Assembly (NCBI GenBank): GCA_963739645.1
Contig: CAVUBM010000090.1
Coordinates: 1-64,000, forward strand
Direction: 5' to 3'
DNA: 64,000 nt
From: JASHPR01 sp963739645
GTDB taxonomy: Bacteria > Actinomycetota > Actinomycetes > Streptosporangiales > Streptosporangiaceae
The notes under the pieces are model-generated. The model ran no database searches. It was not told where the DNA came from and worked only from the letters and a program-made list of their open reading frames with translations. Position 1 is the first letter of the stretch, and each line of letters begins with the position of its first letter. The translations under genes and the position numbers were made by a program. Shown here one piece after another: positions 51,102-60,632 of the stretch.

Positions 51102-53474
51102 TCAGGCCGCGATCGCGGAGTGCGTGATCGCGGGCTCGAGCGCCAGCTCCAGCACCTCGCGCACGTCGCTGACCGGGTGGACCTCCAGCTGCTCCCGCAC
51201 GCCCTCGGGCACGTCCTCGAGGTCGGGCTCGTTGCGCTTGGGGATCAGCACGGTGGTGATCCCGGCCCGGTGCGCGGCGAGCAGCTTCTGCTTCACCCCG
51301 CCGATCGGGAGCACCCGGCCGGTCAGCGAGACCTCGCCGGTCATCGCCACATCGCTGCGGACCAGCCTGCCGGACAGCAGCGACGCCAGTGCCGTGGTCA
51401 TCGTCACCCCGGCGCTCGGCCCGTCCTTGGGCACCGCGCCCGCGGGCACGTGCACGTGGACGCCGCGGTCCTTCAGGTCGCCGACCGGAAGCTCCAGCTC
51501 GGCGCCGTGCGAGCGCAGGTAGGACAGGGCGATCTGGGCCGACTCCTTCATCACGTCGCCCAGCTGGCCGGTGAGCGTGACACCGGTGCTGCCGGTCTCC
51601 GGGTCGGCCAGCGACGCCTCGATGAACAGCACGTCGCCGCCGGTTCCGGTGACCGCGAGCCCAGTGGCCACACCCGGCACCGCGGTCCGCTCGGCCGACT
51701 CCGGCGTGTGCCGCGGGTGACCAAGGTAACCGTGCAGGTCGTCCGGGCCGACCGTGACCGGGAGCTCCGCCTCGCCCGAGGCGAGCCGTGCCGCGATCTT
51801 CCGCAGCACCCGGCCGATGGACCGCTCCAGCGCGCGCACGCCCGCCTCGCGGGTGTACTCGGCGGCCAGCCTGTGCAGGGTCTCGTCGGTCAGCGTGACG
51901 TCGGCCGGGTCAAGACCGGCCCGCTCCAGCTGCCTGGGCAGCAGGTGCCCGCGCGCGATCGTCACCTTCTCGGCCTCGGTGTAGCCGTCCAGACCGATCG
52001 GCTCCATCCGGTCCATGAGCGGCTCAGGAATCGCCTCGGCCACGTTGGCGGTCGCGATGAACAGCACGTCGGACAGGTCCAGCTCGACCTCGAGGTAGTG
52101 GTCGCGGAACGTGTGGTTCTGCGCCGGGTCCAGCACCTCGAGCAGCGCGGCCGTCGGGTCGCCGCGGTAGTCCGCGCCGAGCTTGTCGACCTCGTCCAGG
52201 AGGATCACCGGGTTCATGGAACCCGCCTCGCGGATCGCGCGCACGATCCGGCCGGGCAGCGCGCCGACGTAGGTCCGGCGGTGACCGCGGATCTCGGCCT
52301 CGTCGCGGACGCCACCCAGTGCCACCCGCGCGAACTTGCGGCCCATGGCCCGCGCCACCGACTCACCCAGCGAGGTCTTGCCGACCCCGGGCGGTCCGGT
52401 CAGCGCCAGCACCGCGCCGCTGCGGCGGCCGCCGACCAGGGTCAGGCCCTTGTCGGACCGGCGCTTGCGCACGGCCAGGTACTCGATGATCCGGTCCTTG
52501 ACGTCATCCAGGCCAGCGTGGTCCGCGTCCAGGATGGCCCGGGCCGCGCCAATGTCGTAGGCGTCGTCGGTCGTGGTGTTCCACGGGATCTCCAGCACCG
52601 TGTCCAGCCAGGTGCGGATCCAGCTGCCCTCGGGCGACTGGTCGGAGCTGCGCTCGAGCTTGTCGGCCTCCTTGAGCGCCGCCTCCTCGACCTTCTCGGG
52701 CAGGTTCGCGGCCTCGATCCGGGCCTTGTAGTCGTCTTCCTCGGTGCCCGGCTTGCCGTCCAGCTCCGACAGCTCCTTGCGGATGGCCGCGAGCTGCTGG
52801 CGCAGCAGGAACTCGCGCTGCTGTTTCTCCATGCCCTCGCGCACGTCATTCTGGATGGTCTCGGCCACGTCGAGCTCGGCCAGCGCGTCACGGGACCAGC
52901 CGACCAGCCGCTCCAGGCGCTGCTCGGGGTCGATGGTCTCCAGCAGCTCGTGGCGCTGCTCGAGCTTGAGGTATGAGGCGTAGCCCGCGCTGTCGGCCAG
53001 CGCCGACGGCTCGGTGATGTTCTGCAGCATCTCGACGACCTGCCACGCGCCGCGCTTCTGCAGGATCGCCGCGGCGATGCCGCGGTACTCACGGGCCAGC
53101 TCCTGGGCGCGCTCGCTCGCGGGCGGCTCGTCCAGCACCGTGCCCTCGACCCACAGCGCCGCGCCGGGTCCCACGGTCCCGGTGCCGATCTGCACCCGGG
53201 ACAGCCCGCGGATCACCGCGGCGGCCTCGCCGCTGGGCAGCCGGCCGGTCTGCTCGACCACGCCGAGCGTGCCGACCGAGGAGTACTTGCCGCCGACCCT
53301 GGGCACCAGCAGCAGCTGGGGCTTGGCGTCGCCGGCCGTTCCGGAAGCCGACACCCGAGCCGCCTCTATGGCCGCGCGAACCTCGGCGTCAGCAATCTCT
53401 ACCGGGACCACCATGGTCGGCAGCACAACAGTGTCGTCGAGCGGCAGCACCGGGAGGGAGAGGGTCTCGCTCAT
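51102..53474 (-). CDS. lon: ATP-dependent protease Lon
   Basis: 790 residues, the normal LonA length. N-terminal substrate domain (LPLDDTVVLPTMVVPVEI...), coiled-coil (AELDVAETIQNDVREGMEKQQREFLLRQQLAAIRKEL), AAA+ module with Walker A GPPGVGKT and Walker B ILLDEVD, and a C-terminal protease domain with the catalytic dyad Ser687 in PKDGPSAGVTMTTALAS and Lys728 in PIGGVKQKLLAAHRAG. Degrades damaged and regulatory proteins in the cytoplasm. Upstream of the ATG lies the repeat TTACA-N4-TGTAA; no HAIR (HspR) site is seen. Confidence 0.95.
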   Translation of the reverse strand: MSETLSLPVLPLDDTVVLPTMVVPVEIADAEVRAAIEAARVSASGTAGDAKPQLLLVPRVGGKYSSVGTLGVVEQTGRLPSGEAAAVIRGLSRVQIGTGTVGPGAALWVEGTVLDEPPASERAQELAREYRGIAAAILQKRGAWQVVEMLQNITEPSALADSAGYASYLKLEQRHELLETIDPEQRLERLVGWSRDALAELDVAETIQNDVREGMEKQQREFLLRQQLAAIRKELSELDGKPGTEEDDYKARIEAANLPEKVEEAALKEADKLERSSDQSPEGSWIRTWLDTVLEIPWNTTTDDAYDIGAARAILDADHAGLDDVKDRIIEYLAVRKRRSDKGLTLVGGRRSGAVLALTGPPGVGKTSLGESVARAMGRKFARVALGGVRDEAEIRGHRRTYVGALPGRIVRAIREAGSMNPVILLDEVDKLGADYRGDPTAALLEVLDPAQNHTFRDHYLEVELDLSDVLFIATANVAEAIPEPLMDRMEPIGLDGYTEAEKVTIARGHLLPRQLERAGLDPADVTLTDETLHRLAAEYTREAGVRALERSIGRVLRKIAARLASGEAELPVTVGPDDLHGYLGHPRHTPESAERTAVPGVATGLAVTGTGGDVLFIEASLADPETGSTGVTLTGQLGDVMKESAQIALSYLRSHGAELELPVGDLKDRGVHVHVPAGAVPKDGPSAGVTMTTALASLLSGRLVRSDVAMTGEVSLTGRVLPIGGVKQKLLAAHRAGITTVLIPKRNEPDLEDVPEGVREQLEVHPVSDVREVLELALEPAITHSAIAA

Positions 53475-53504
53475 CAGGTCACTTCCCTGGTAGTTCTTAC
53501 TTGA

Positions 53505-53518
53505 TTACACCGCTGTAA
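53505..53518 (-). promoter_or_regulatory. Inverted repeat upstream of lon
   Basis: TTACA-CCGC-TGTAA, a perfect 5-bp inverted repeat with a 4-base spacer, about 30 bases before the lon start in a locally AT-richer stretch. It may be an operator or part of the promoter. Confidence 0.4.
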
Positions 53519-53722
53519 CAACGGGGGGCCCACATTGTTTCCCGAGCCCGTTCGCGGTCAGCGGACACGGGGCCGGGGTGGCGCTGACCTGCGCGAACGC
53601 GGCGCTGCGGGCGGGTCGAGGGCTCTGTCGCTCACCCGCGATAGGGCCGGTGCGCGCCTCGCGGACCCCCGGCCGCCGCCGACGATTGTGACCCGGCGCC
53701 CGGCCGTTGCTACCGTCCGGTT

Positions 53723-56664
53723 ATGGGTCTGCGCTGGCGGCCACGACGGCTAGCACTGCGGGGGCGCGGCGCAATCGCGCTCGCGGCCGCCGCCGTGGTG
53801 CTCGTCATCGCCGGGGTGGCCGCGATCCTCGCGGCCACGGGCAGCCCGGCGCCGATCGGCGTCCGCAACCTGCGTATCCAGGTCGTGGACGGCCCAGACA
53901 ACAACCAGCACGTGTCGCTCGACGCCACGTTCTTCACGCCTGAGGGCACCGGCCGGGTGCCCGCCATCCTGGTCGCGCACGGGTTCGGTGCGACCAAGAA
54001 CGCGGTCAGGCCCGAGGCAGAGCAGCTGGCCCGGGCCGGGTTCGCGGTACTCACCTGGTCGGCCCGCGGCATGGGCGCCTCCACCGGGCAGATCGCGCTC
54101 GACTCCCCGGACTACGAGGTCAAGGACGTCGAGCAGCTGATCACCTGGCTGGCCAGGCAGCCGCGGGTGCTGCTCGACCATCCCGGCGACCCAAGGGTCG
54201 GCGTGGTCGGCGCCTCCTACGGCGGCGGTATCTCGCTGATGGCCGCGGCCTACGACCACCGGATCGATGCCATCGTCCCGCAGATCACCTGGAACAACCT
54301 GGCCACCGCGCTATTCCCGAACGGCGCGGGGGGCGGCCCGCTGAACGGCGTGTTCAAGCGGCAGTGGGCGGGCCTGCTGTTCACCCAGGGGTCGGTCGGA
54401 TTTGGCAGGCTCGCTGCGGGGGCGCAAACCGGGTCCGCCTCGGGCGCTGGCTCGACGGCCGGGACCGGGCAGATCGCCGGGTTCGACCACTCCGGGCTCG
54501 CCCAGGTGGTCGAGTGCGGCCGGTTCCAGGCCGGCATCTGCGCCGCCTACCAGCAGTCGGCCGAGCAGGGACGGGCCACGCCGCAGGCGGTCAAGCTGCT
54601 CCAGGCCTCCAGCCCGTCCAGCGTGGCCCGCCGGATCGACGTCCCCACCCTGCTGATCCAGGGCGAGAACGACTCGCTGTTCGGACTCGACCAGGCCGAT
54701 GCGAACTACCGGGCCATCAAGCGGAACGGGGCCCCGGTCGACATGGTCTGGTTTGCCGGCGGGCATGACGGCGGCAATCAGGAGACGGCCCGGATCAATG
54801 AGCTGACCCAGGAGTGGTTCGACCGCTGGCTGATGCCGCCGAACAAGCCGTGGCACCCCGGCCAGCCCGCCAGCACGGGCCAGTCCAGCACAGGCCAGCC
54901 CGCGTTCGCGGTGAGCCGGAACGAGGGTTTCGACCCGTCGAGCGAGCAGGAGCTGCTGGGCGTCGCCACCGCGCCGGGCTACCCCGGCCTGCACGGGACC
55001 CGGCAGGAAATGGTCAGCCTGAACGGCCCGCGGCAGCTCATGGTCAACCCGGCGGGCGGCACGCCGCCGTCGATGTCGGTCTTCCCCGGCCTGGGCGCGC
55101 TGGGTGCGGCGAACGGCTCGGGTACGTCGGCGGGCGGCAGCATCGTCTTTGACATGCCCGGCCAGAGCGCGGGCTTCGAGTCCGCGCCGCTCAGGACGCC
55201 GCTGCAGGTGACCGGCGCCATGACGGTCAGGGTCCGGGTCAGCGGCGCCGACCAGGTGACGCTGTTCGCCAAGGTCTACGACGTGGACCAGGCGGGCAAC
55301 GCCACGCTGCCGTTCTCTCTCGCCGCCCCGGTCCGGGTCAACGGCGCGACGGCCGGGCGCGTGGTCAGCGTGGCCCTCCCGGCGATGGACTACCAGTTCG
55401 CCGCCGGGCACCGGCTCCGGCTGGTCCTCACCGCCACCGACTTCGCCTACGCCACGTCGCCCGTGCCCGCCACCTACCAGGTCGCGCTGGCCGGCCGCGG
55501 TCTGACCGTGCCCACGGACCCGGCCCTGGTCATCTCCGGCGTCGGCATCCCGTGGTGGACCTGGGCGGCGCCCGCGGCCGCGCTGCTGGCCGCGATCGCG
55601 ATCCTGACCGTCGGCCGGCGCCGGTCCCGCGACCGGTTCATCCTCGAGCTGGCCGAGGTGCCGCTCGAGATCGTCGGGCTGACCAAGCGCTACCGCGACG
55701 GCCAGCTGGCCGTGGATGACCTGTCGCTGCGGGTGGAACACGGCCAGATCCTGGGCCTGCTCGGGCCCAACGGCGCGGGCAAGACCACGGCCCTGCGTGC
55801 GCTGATGGGCCTGCTGCATCCCAACGCCGGCACGATCACGATCTTCGGCCGGCAGGTCCGCGCCGGGTCGCCCGCACTGTCCAGGCTCGGCGCGTTCGTG
55901 GAGGGACCGGGTTTCCTGCCGCACCTGTCCGGCCGGGCCAACCTGGAGATGTACTGGCGGGCCGCCGGGCGCCCGGCGGCCGACTCGCACATGGCCGAGG
56001 TCCTGGAGATCGCCGGCCTGGGCGCGGCCATCGACCGCCCGGTCCGCGCCTACTCGCGCGGCATGCGGCAGCGGCTCGCGATCGCCCAGGCCATGCTCGG
56101 CCTGCCGGACCTGCTGGTGCTCGACGAGCCCATGAACGGGCTCGACCCGCCGCAGATCAGGGAGATGCGGGACGTGCTGCTCGGGTATGCGGCCGCCGGC
56201 CGGACGGTGATCCTGTCCAGCCACATGCTCGCCGAGGTGGAACAGACCTGCAGCCACGTGGTCGTCATGCACCTCGGCCGCCGCCTCGCCGCGGGCCCGG
56301 TCGCCGAGATCACCGGCGAGGGAGCCGGGCTCATCGTGGGCACCCCCGAGATCGGGCGGGCCGTCTCGGTGCTCGGCGGGCTCACCGGGATCGAGCGGGC
56401 CGAGCCGCACCAGGACGGCGTCCTGGTGCACCCGAACGGCGTGCCTGCCGCCACCGTCGTGGCCACGCTGGTCGGGGCGGGCATCCCGGTGGAGCGGGTG
56501 ATGCCGAACCGCCGCCTGGAGGACGCGTTCCTGGCCCTGATCGCCGGCCCGGACGGGGCCAGCTCGAACGGCGCCAGCTCAGCCGGCGCGGCCGGGCCGG
56601 CCCGGACAACGGAGCCAGCGCGGCGGGCGCGGGCGCGGCAGCCGGAACGGAGGGAACCCGGTGA
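53723..56664 (+). pseudogene. Extracytoplasmic S15/CocE-like hydrolase fused to ABC ATPase, one frame break near the end
   Basis: About 980 residues. Basic N-terminus and membrane helix (residues 17-38), then an alpha/beta hydrolase of the X-Pro dipeptidyl-peptidase/CocE class: oxyanion region VAHGFGATKN, nucleophile Ser165 in VVGASYGGG, Asp317 in QGENDSLF and His348 in GGHDGG. A beta-sandwich like the S15 C-terminal domain (about 400-605) follows, then a second helix (about 613-636), then an ABC domain with Walker A GPNGAGKTT (681-689), signature YSRGMRQRLAIAQAML and Walker B LLVLDEPMNGLD. The frame stays open past the end only because one base is missing near 56605; repaired, it ends at the TGA 56662-56664 overlapping the permease GTG. 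Topology predicts hydrolase outside and ATPase inside. Confidence 0.8.
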
Positions 56665-57530
56665 GCGCAGTCGCACCCCGCGCAGGATCGGGCGCTCCCG
56701 GGTACAGCCCGCACCGGACCCTGCCCTTCGCCGTCGAGACCATCCGTCAGCTGCGACGCCGGCGGACGATGGTCGCGTTCGGGATCTTGCTGGTCTTGCC
56801 CTGGATACTCGTGGGTGCGTTCGAGATCGGCGGCCCGCCGTCACCCAACAGCGGGACGCCCGGCCTGGTCGCGGAGGCCATGGCCGGCGGGCTCAACTTC
56901 GCGGCGTTCAGCTTCTTCGCCTCGGCTGGGTTCCTGCTCGTGGTGGCCGTGGCCCTGTTCTGCGGCGACACCGTGGCCACCGAGGCCAGCTGGGCATCGC
57001 TGCGGTACCTGCTGGCGGCGCCGGTGCCCCGGGCGCGGCTGCTGCGGCAGAAGCTGGCCGTCGCGCTGGCCTACTCCACGGTCGCGGTCACCGTCTTCCC
57101 GCTGATGTCGCTGGTCGCGGGGACCGTGGCGTTCGGCTGGCACCCGCTGCGGCTGCCCGCCAGCGGCGTGCAGCTCGGGTACGCGACGGCGCTGGGCCGG
57201 ATGGGGATCGTTCTGGCCTACGTCCTGATCAGCGAGGTGGTCGTGGCCGGGCTCGCGTTCCTGCTGTCGGTGTCCACCGACTCGCCGCTGGGCGCGGTCG
57301 GCGGCGCGGTCGGCCTGGTGATCGTCAGCTCGATCCTGGACGCGATCACCGCGCTCGGGAACTGGCGGGAGATTCTGCCCACGCACTGGCAGTTCGCCTG
57401 GCTCGTGGTGCTGCAGCAGCCGGTGACCTGGAGCGCGATGATCGAAGGGGCGGCGGTCTCGCTGTCCTACGGCCTGATCCTGTTCGCGCTCGCGTTCCGG
57501 CGGTTCCGGGTCAAGGACATCGTGTCCTGA
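56661..57530 (+). CDS. ABC-2-type transporter permease
   Basis: 289 residues from GTG. Six membrane segments (MVAFGILLVLPWILVGAF, GGLNFAAFSFFASAGFLLVVAVALFCG, a pair around ALAYSTVAVTVFPLMSLVAGTVAFGW, MGIVLAYVLISEVVVAGLAFLLSV, LGAVGGAVGLVIVSSIL, AAVSLSYGLILFALAF) with the cytoplasmic WASLRYLLAAPVPRARLLRQKLA loop that contacts the ATPase. Partner of the ATPase domain of the upstream fusion protein; together they form an exporter. Downstream lies the convergent CAP gene. Confidence 0.88.
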   Translation: MSAVAPRAGSGAPGYSPHRTLPFAVETIRQLRRRRTMVAFGILLVLPWILVGAFEIGGPPSPNSGTPGLVAEAMAGGLNFAAFSFFASAGFLLVVAVALFCGDTVATEASWASLRYLLAAPVPRARLLRQKLAVALAYSTVAVTVFPLMSLVAGTVAFGWHPLRLPASGVQLGYATALGRMGIVLAYVLISEVVVAGLAFLLSVSTDSPLGAVGGAVGLVIVSSILDAITALGNWREILPTHWQFAWLVVLQQPVTWSAMIEGAAVSLSYGLILFALAFRRFRVKDIVS

Positions 57531-57534
57531 CGGC

Positions 57535-58347
57535 TCAGTTCGAGAAGTCCTGGGTCATCCAGACCGTGCCGGAGCCGTCCCTGGTCACGGTGATGCCGAT
57601 GTGGTGGAACGTGCTGCTGAGAATGTTGAGGCGGTGGCCGTCGTCGGGCGGCTTCTCGTTCAGCATGTCCTGGGTCAGGCCGGTCGCCATCTGCCCGATG
57701 GCCGCCGAGGTGTCGGCCACCGGGCCGCCGTCCCCGATGTTCTCGCCGGCCGACGTCCAGTTCACGCCAGCCGCGGTCTCGCGCGCGCCGAGCGACGGCT
57801 CGCCCGGGCACTGATGCGAGAGCCCGCAGCCGCCCGCCATCCGCGCGTTGTGCGCGGCGGAGCTCTGGTCGAGCCCGGCGCTGATGGTCAGCGCGGGCAG
57901 GCCGGCCTGGGCCCGCGCCTGGTTGATCAGCGCCAGGACCTGGCCGGCCGCTGCGGTCTGCTGGGCCGGCGGCGGGGTGGTCGGGGTGGGAGTCGGCGTC
58001 GGCGTGGGGGTCGGGGAGGGCGTGGCCGAGGGACGCGGCCGCTTCGGCCGGGCCGGCGCGGACGGGTCCGACCCCGGCGTAGCGGCCGGGGTGGAGGCGA
58101 AGGCCAGCGGGCTGGCCGGGCCCGCGGCCTGCACGATATTGGCGGCGGCCTGCCCGGCGTGGGACGGGCCGGCCGGCGGGGCCCCGGCGGCCCGGGCCAG
58201 GTAGACGGCCGCGAGCACGAGGGGAACCAGCAGCGCGCCGCAGAGCACACCCAGCCGCCGGCGCCGCCATCTCGGCCTGGGCTCCTCGGACCACTCGTCC
58301 CAGTCCGGACGCTCGGACCACTCGTCCCAGTCCGGGCGCTCGGCCAT
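57535..58347 (-). CDS. CAP (SCP/PR1)-domain protein with membrane anchor
   Basis: 270 residues. The N-terminus has the acidic motif RPDWDEWSE in tandem, then a basic stretch and a single membrane helix (RLGVLCGALLVPLVLAAVYLARA). A long Pro/Thr/Ser linker leads to the CAP domain (about 138-270): VLALINQARAQAGLPALTISAGLDQSSAAHNARMA, SAGENIGDG, HRLNILSSTFHHIGI and WMTQDF, including the CAP His residues. Such YkwD-like proteins are exported and of largely unknown function. Stop only 5 bases from the permease stop on the other strand. Confidence 0.88.
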   Translation of the reverse strand: MAERPDWDEWSERPDWDEWSEEPRPRWRRRRLGVLCGALLVPLVLAAVYLARAAGAPPAGPSHAGQAAANIVQAAGPASPLAFASTPAATPGSDPSAPARPKRPRPSATPSPTPTPTPTPTPTTPPPAQQTAAAGQVLALINQARAQAGLPALTISAGLDQSSAAHNARMAGGCGLSHQCPGEPSLGARETAAGVNWTSAGENIGDGGPVADTSAAIGQMATGLTQDMLNEKPPDDGHRLNILSSTFHHIGITVTRDGSGTVWMTQDFSN

Positions 58348-58405
58348 CAGGTCCCCTCCATCGCTCCGCTTCGTGGACCATTAAAGACGCCTAAAGGAGG
58401 TACGG

Positions 58406-58465
58406 GTGTGGCATCCGGAATCCAAGCGCTCAAATTTGAGTACTCGTGCTTTACTAGCTAGGTGA
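58406..58465 (+). CDS. Possible 19-residue leader peptide before padR
   Basis: A perfect AAAGGAGGT Shine-Dalgarno (58393-58401) precedes a GTG whose 19-codon frame (MWHPESKRSNLSTRALLAR) ends in a TGA that overlaps the padR GTG (GTGA). A second GTG two bases on gives a 17-residue frame ending TAG at 58461. The strong ribosome site has no other gene to serve except padR itself, from which it is 60 bases away. Confidence 0.35.
   Translation: MWHPESKRSNLSTRALLAR
58429..58440. promoter_or_regulatory. Palindrome CTCAAATTTGAG upstream of padR
   Basis: A perfect 12-bp palindrome 21 bases before the padR start, in an AT-rich patch of the divergent CAP-padR intergenic region. Candidate autoregulatory operator. 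Confidence 0.45.
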
Positions 58466-59019
58466 ACCCCACCCGCCTGTTCGTGCTGAGCGCGCTCGCG
58501 CGCCGCGGTCCCATGTACGGGCACCAGATTCGCCGGGACGCGCGCATCGACCGCACCGAGCTGTGGTCCGAGGTCAAGCCGGGGTCGCTGTACGCGGCGC
58601 TGCACCGGCTGCAGGCCGAGGGGCTGATCGAGCCCGTGCGCACCGAGCAGCAGGGCAACCTGCCCGCCCGCACCGTCTACGCGATCACCGACGAAGGCCG
58701 CAGGGAGCTGCGCGCGCTGCGTGCCGAGGCACTGCGCGAGGTGGCGATGCGCCCGGATCCGGTCGATCTCGCGCTGGCCGTGAGCGCGGACCTGGACTCC
58801 GACACGCTGCGCGGGTTCTTCTCCAGCCGCCGCGAGGCGCTCTCCAGCCGGGCGGCGTTCTTCGCCCACGAACGGGAGCACGCCTGGCCCGACCAGACTC
58901 CCGCCGACGACCTGATCATCGAGCACGCCATCGCCCGGATCGAGACGGAGCTGCGCTGGCACGACCTGGTCCTGGACCGCATCGGCAAGCTCGCCGGCGA
59001 GACCGGGGCGGACCGATGA
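58462..59019 (+). CDS. PadR-family transcriptional regulator
   Basis: 185 residues from GTG. The winged helix reads TRLFVLSALARRGPMYGHQIRRDARIDRTELWSEVKPGSLYAALHRLQAEGLIEPVRTEQQGNLPARTVYAITDEGRRELRAL, typical of PadR, followed by a helical C-terminal domain (PadR C-terminal type) for dimerisation. Its stop overlaps the start of a peptide deformylase gene (ATGA), so the two are coexpressed. PadR proteins often control ABC or MDR exporters, and a hydrolase-ABC locus lies 1 kb away. Confidence 0.9.
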   Translation: MNPTRLFVLSALARRGPMYGHQIRRDARIDRTELWSEVKPGSLYAALHRLQAEGLIEPVRTEQQGNLPARTVYAITDEGRRELRALRAEALREVAMRPDPVDLALAVSADLDSDTLRGFFSSRREALSSRAAFFAHEREHAWPDQTPADDLIIEHAIARIETELRWHDLVLDRIGKLAGETGADR

Positions 59020-59501
59020 CCGTCCAGCCGCTGCGGCTGTTCGGGGACCCGGTGCTGCGGACCGAGTGCGATCCCGTGACCCGCTTCGATGACGCCACCG
59101 GGCGGCTCGTCGACGACCTGCTCGAGAACGTGCTGCTGCCCGGCCGGGCCGGGCTGGCCGCGCCCCAGATCGGCGTCAGCCTGGCCGCCTTCTCCTATAA
59201 CATCGACGGCCAGCACGGCTACGTCATCAACCCGGTCGTGGTTGAGACCTCCGGCGAGTACGACGGGCCCGAGGGCTGCCTGTCCATCCCCGGCATCTAC
59301 GCCGATACCAGGCGGGCCCTGCGCACCGTGGTCACCGGGGTCGATCGGCACGGCGATCCCATCACCGTGATTGGCACCGAGGAGCTGTCCCGGGCCCTGC
59401 AGCACGAGACCGACCATCTGCGCGGCGTGCTGTTCATCGACCGGCTCACCGGGCAGGAGCGCAAGGAGGTCCTCGGCCAGATCCGCCGGGCGACCCTCTA
59501 G
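59016..59501 (+). CDS. def: Peptide deformylase
   Basis: 161 residues. All three motifs are present: GLAAPQIG (46-53), EGCLS (86-90, metal ligand Cys88) and HETDH (130-134, ligands His130 and His134 with catalytic Glu131). It removes the formyl group from nascent N-termini. It starts inside the PadR stop codon. Since it lies outside the usual def-fmt context, this may be an additional copy; secondary deformylases can confer resistance to actinonin-type inhibitors. Confidence 0.92.
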   Translation: MTVQPLRLFGDPVLRTECDPVTRFDDATGRLVDDLLENVLLPGRAGLAAPQIGVSLAAFSYNIDGQHGYVINPVVVETSGEYDGPEGCLSIPGIYADTRRALRTVVTGVDRHGDPITVIGTEELSRALQHETDHLRGVLFIDRLTGQERKEVLGQIRRATL

Positions 59502-59513
59502 CTGATCAGTCCG

Positions 59514-60475
59514 CTAGCCGGGCAGCAGCAGCAGCTTGCCGGTCGTGCGCCTGGCGGCCAGGTCCTCGTGGGCGCGGGCGGCCTGGTCGAGCGGGTACCG
59601 GCCGCCGATATGTACGTCCAGCGCGCCCTGGCGGATCCAGGTGAACAGGTCGTCGGCCCGGCGCACCAGCTCGTCACGGGTGGTGATGTAGCTGACCAGC
59701 GTCGGGCGCGTGACGAACAGCGACCCGCCGACGGCGAGGCGCTGGAGTTCCAGCGGCGGCACCGGCCCGCTGGCCCCGCCGTACAGCACCATGTACCCGC
59801 GGCGGCGCAGGACGGCCAGGCTGTCATCGAAGGTCGCCCGCCCGACCCCGTCGTAGACGACCGCGGCGCCGTCGCTGGTGGCTTCCCTGGTCACCGTGCC
59901 GAAGTTGTCGTAGTCCGCGAGGTACGCGGCTCCCGCGTTTCTGGCCAGCTCGGCCTTTTCCCTGGTCGACGTCGTCGCGATCACCACGCCGCCGCGCCTG
60001 GTCACCATCTGGGTGAGCAGCAGGCCGACGCCGCCGGCGGCCGCGTGCACGACCGCAGCGTCGCCGCTGGCCACGGGGTAGGTGTCGGTCGACAGGTAAT
60101 GCGCGGTCAGGCCCTGCAGCATGACCGCCGCGGCCACCTCGAGGTCCACGCCGTCGGGCACCAGAACGGCGCGATCCGCCGGAACGAGCACCTGCTCCGC
60201 ATAGCTGCCGGGCACGTCGGTCCAGGCGACCCTGGTGCCGACCCCGCCGGCCCGGGGCCGGCGGCCGTAACCGTGCCCGCCCCTTCGGAGCCCGCGATGT
60301 ACGGCACGTTGCCGCCGTAGGGCGGGAGCCCCTGCCGCCGGTAGATGTCGGCGAAGTTGACCCCCGCCGCCGTCACGTCGACCAGGAGCTGCCCGGGGCC
60401 AGGCGTGGGCGTGTCGCGTTCGGCCAGCCGGAGCACGTCCGGCCCACCATGCTCTTCGGCGATGACTGCGCGCAT
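59514..60475 (-). pseudogene. Quinone oxidoreductase-like MDR protein, one frame break
   Basis: MRAVIAEEHGGPDVLRLAERDTPTPGPGQLLVDVTAAGVNFADIYRRQGLPPYGGNVPYIAGSEGAGTV is the GroES-like part of a zinc-free Qor-type enzyme; the frame changes near 60230 and continues PGSYAEQVLVPADRAVLVPDGVDLEVAAAVMLQGLTAHYL, then the NADPH Rossmann AAAGGVGLLLTQMVTRRGGVVIATTSTREKAELA and the end ATTGKLLLLPG-like tail. Repaired length about 320. It would reduce quinones or enones with NADPH. The indel lies in a GGCC-rich run and may be a sequencing error. Confidence 0.8.
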
Positions 60476-60632
60476 AACCCCATCCTCTCGCTCAGGCGGG
60501 TTTCCGACATGGGTGGCCCCGAGATCCGGGCGCCGCCGCCTGGCCGCCGGCCGCGTCACCTTCACCCAGTTCCTCGCCGAGCGAGTCACCTCGTAAAGTA
60601 CGTGCATCGAGTTGCCGCAGGGCGGAGGAGCC

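Noticed and set aside
56665..57814. C-terminal extension of the hydrolase-ABC frame through the permease gene
   Set aside because: The extension is a shadow of the permease, which is conserved in its own frame; a one-base error near 56605 explains the missing stop.
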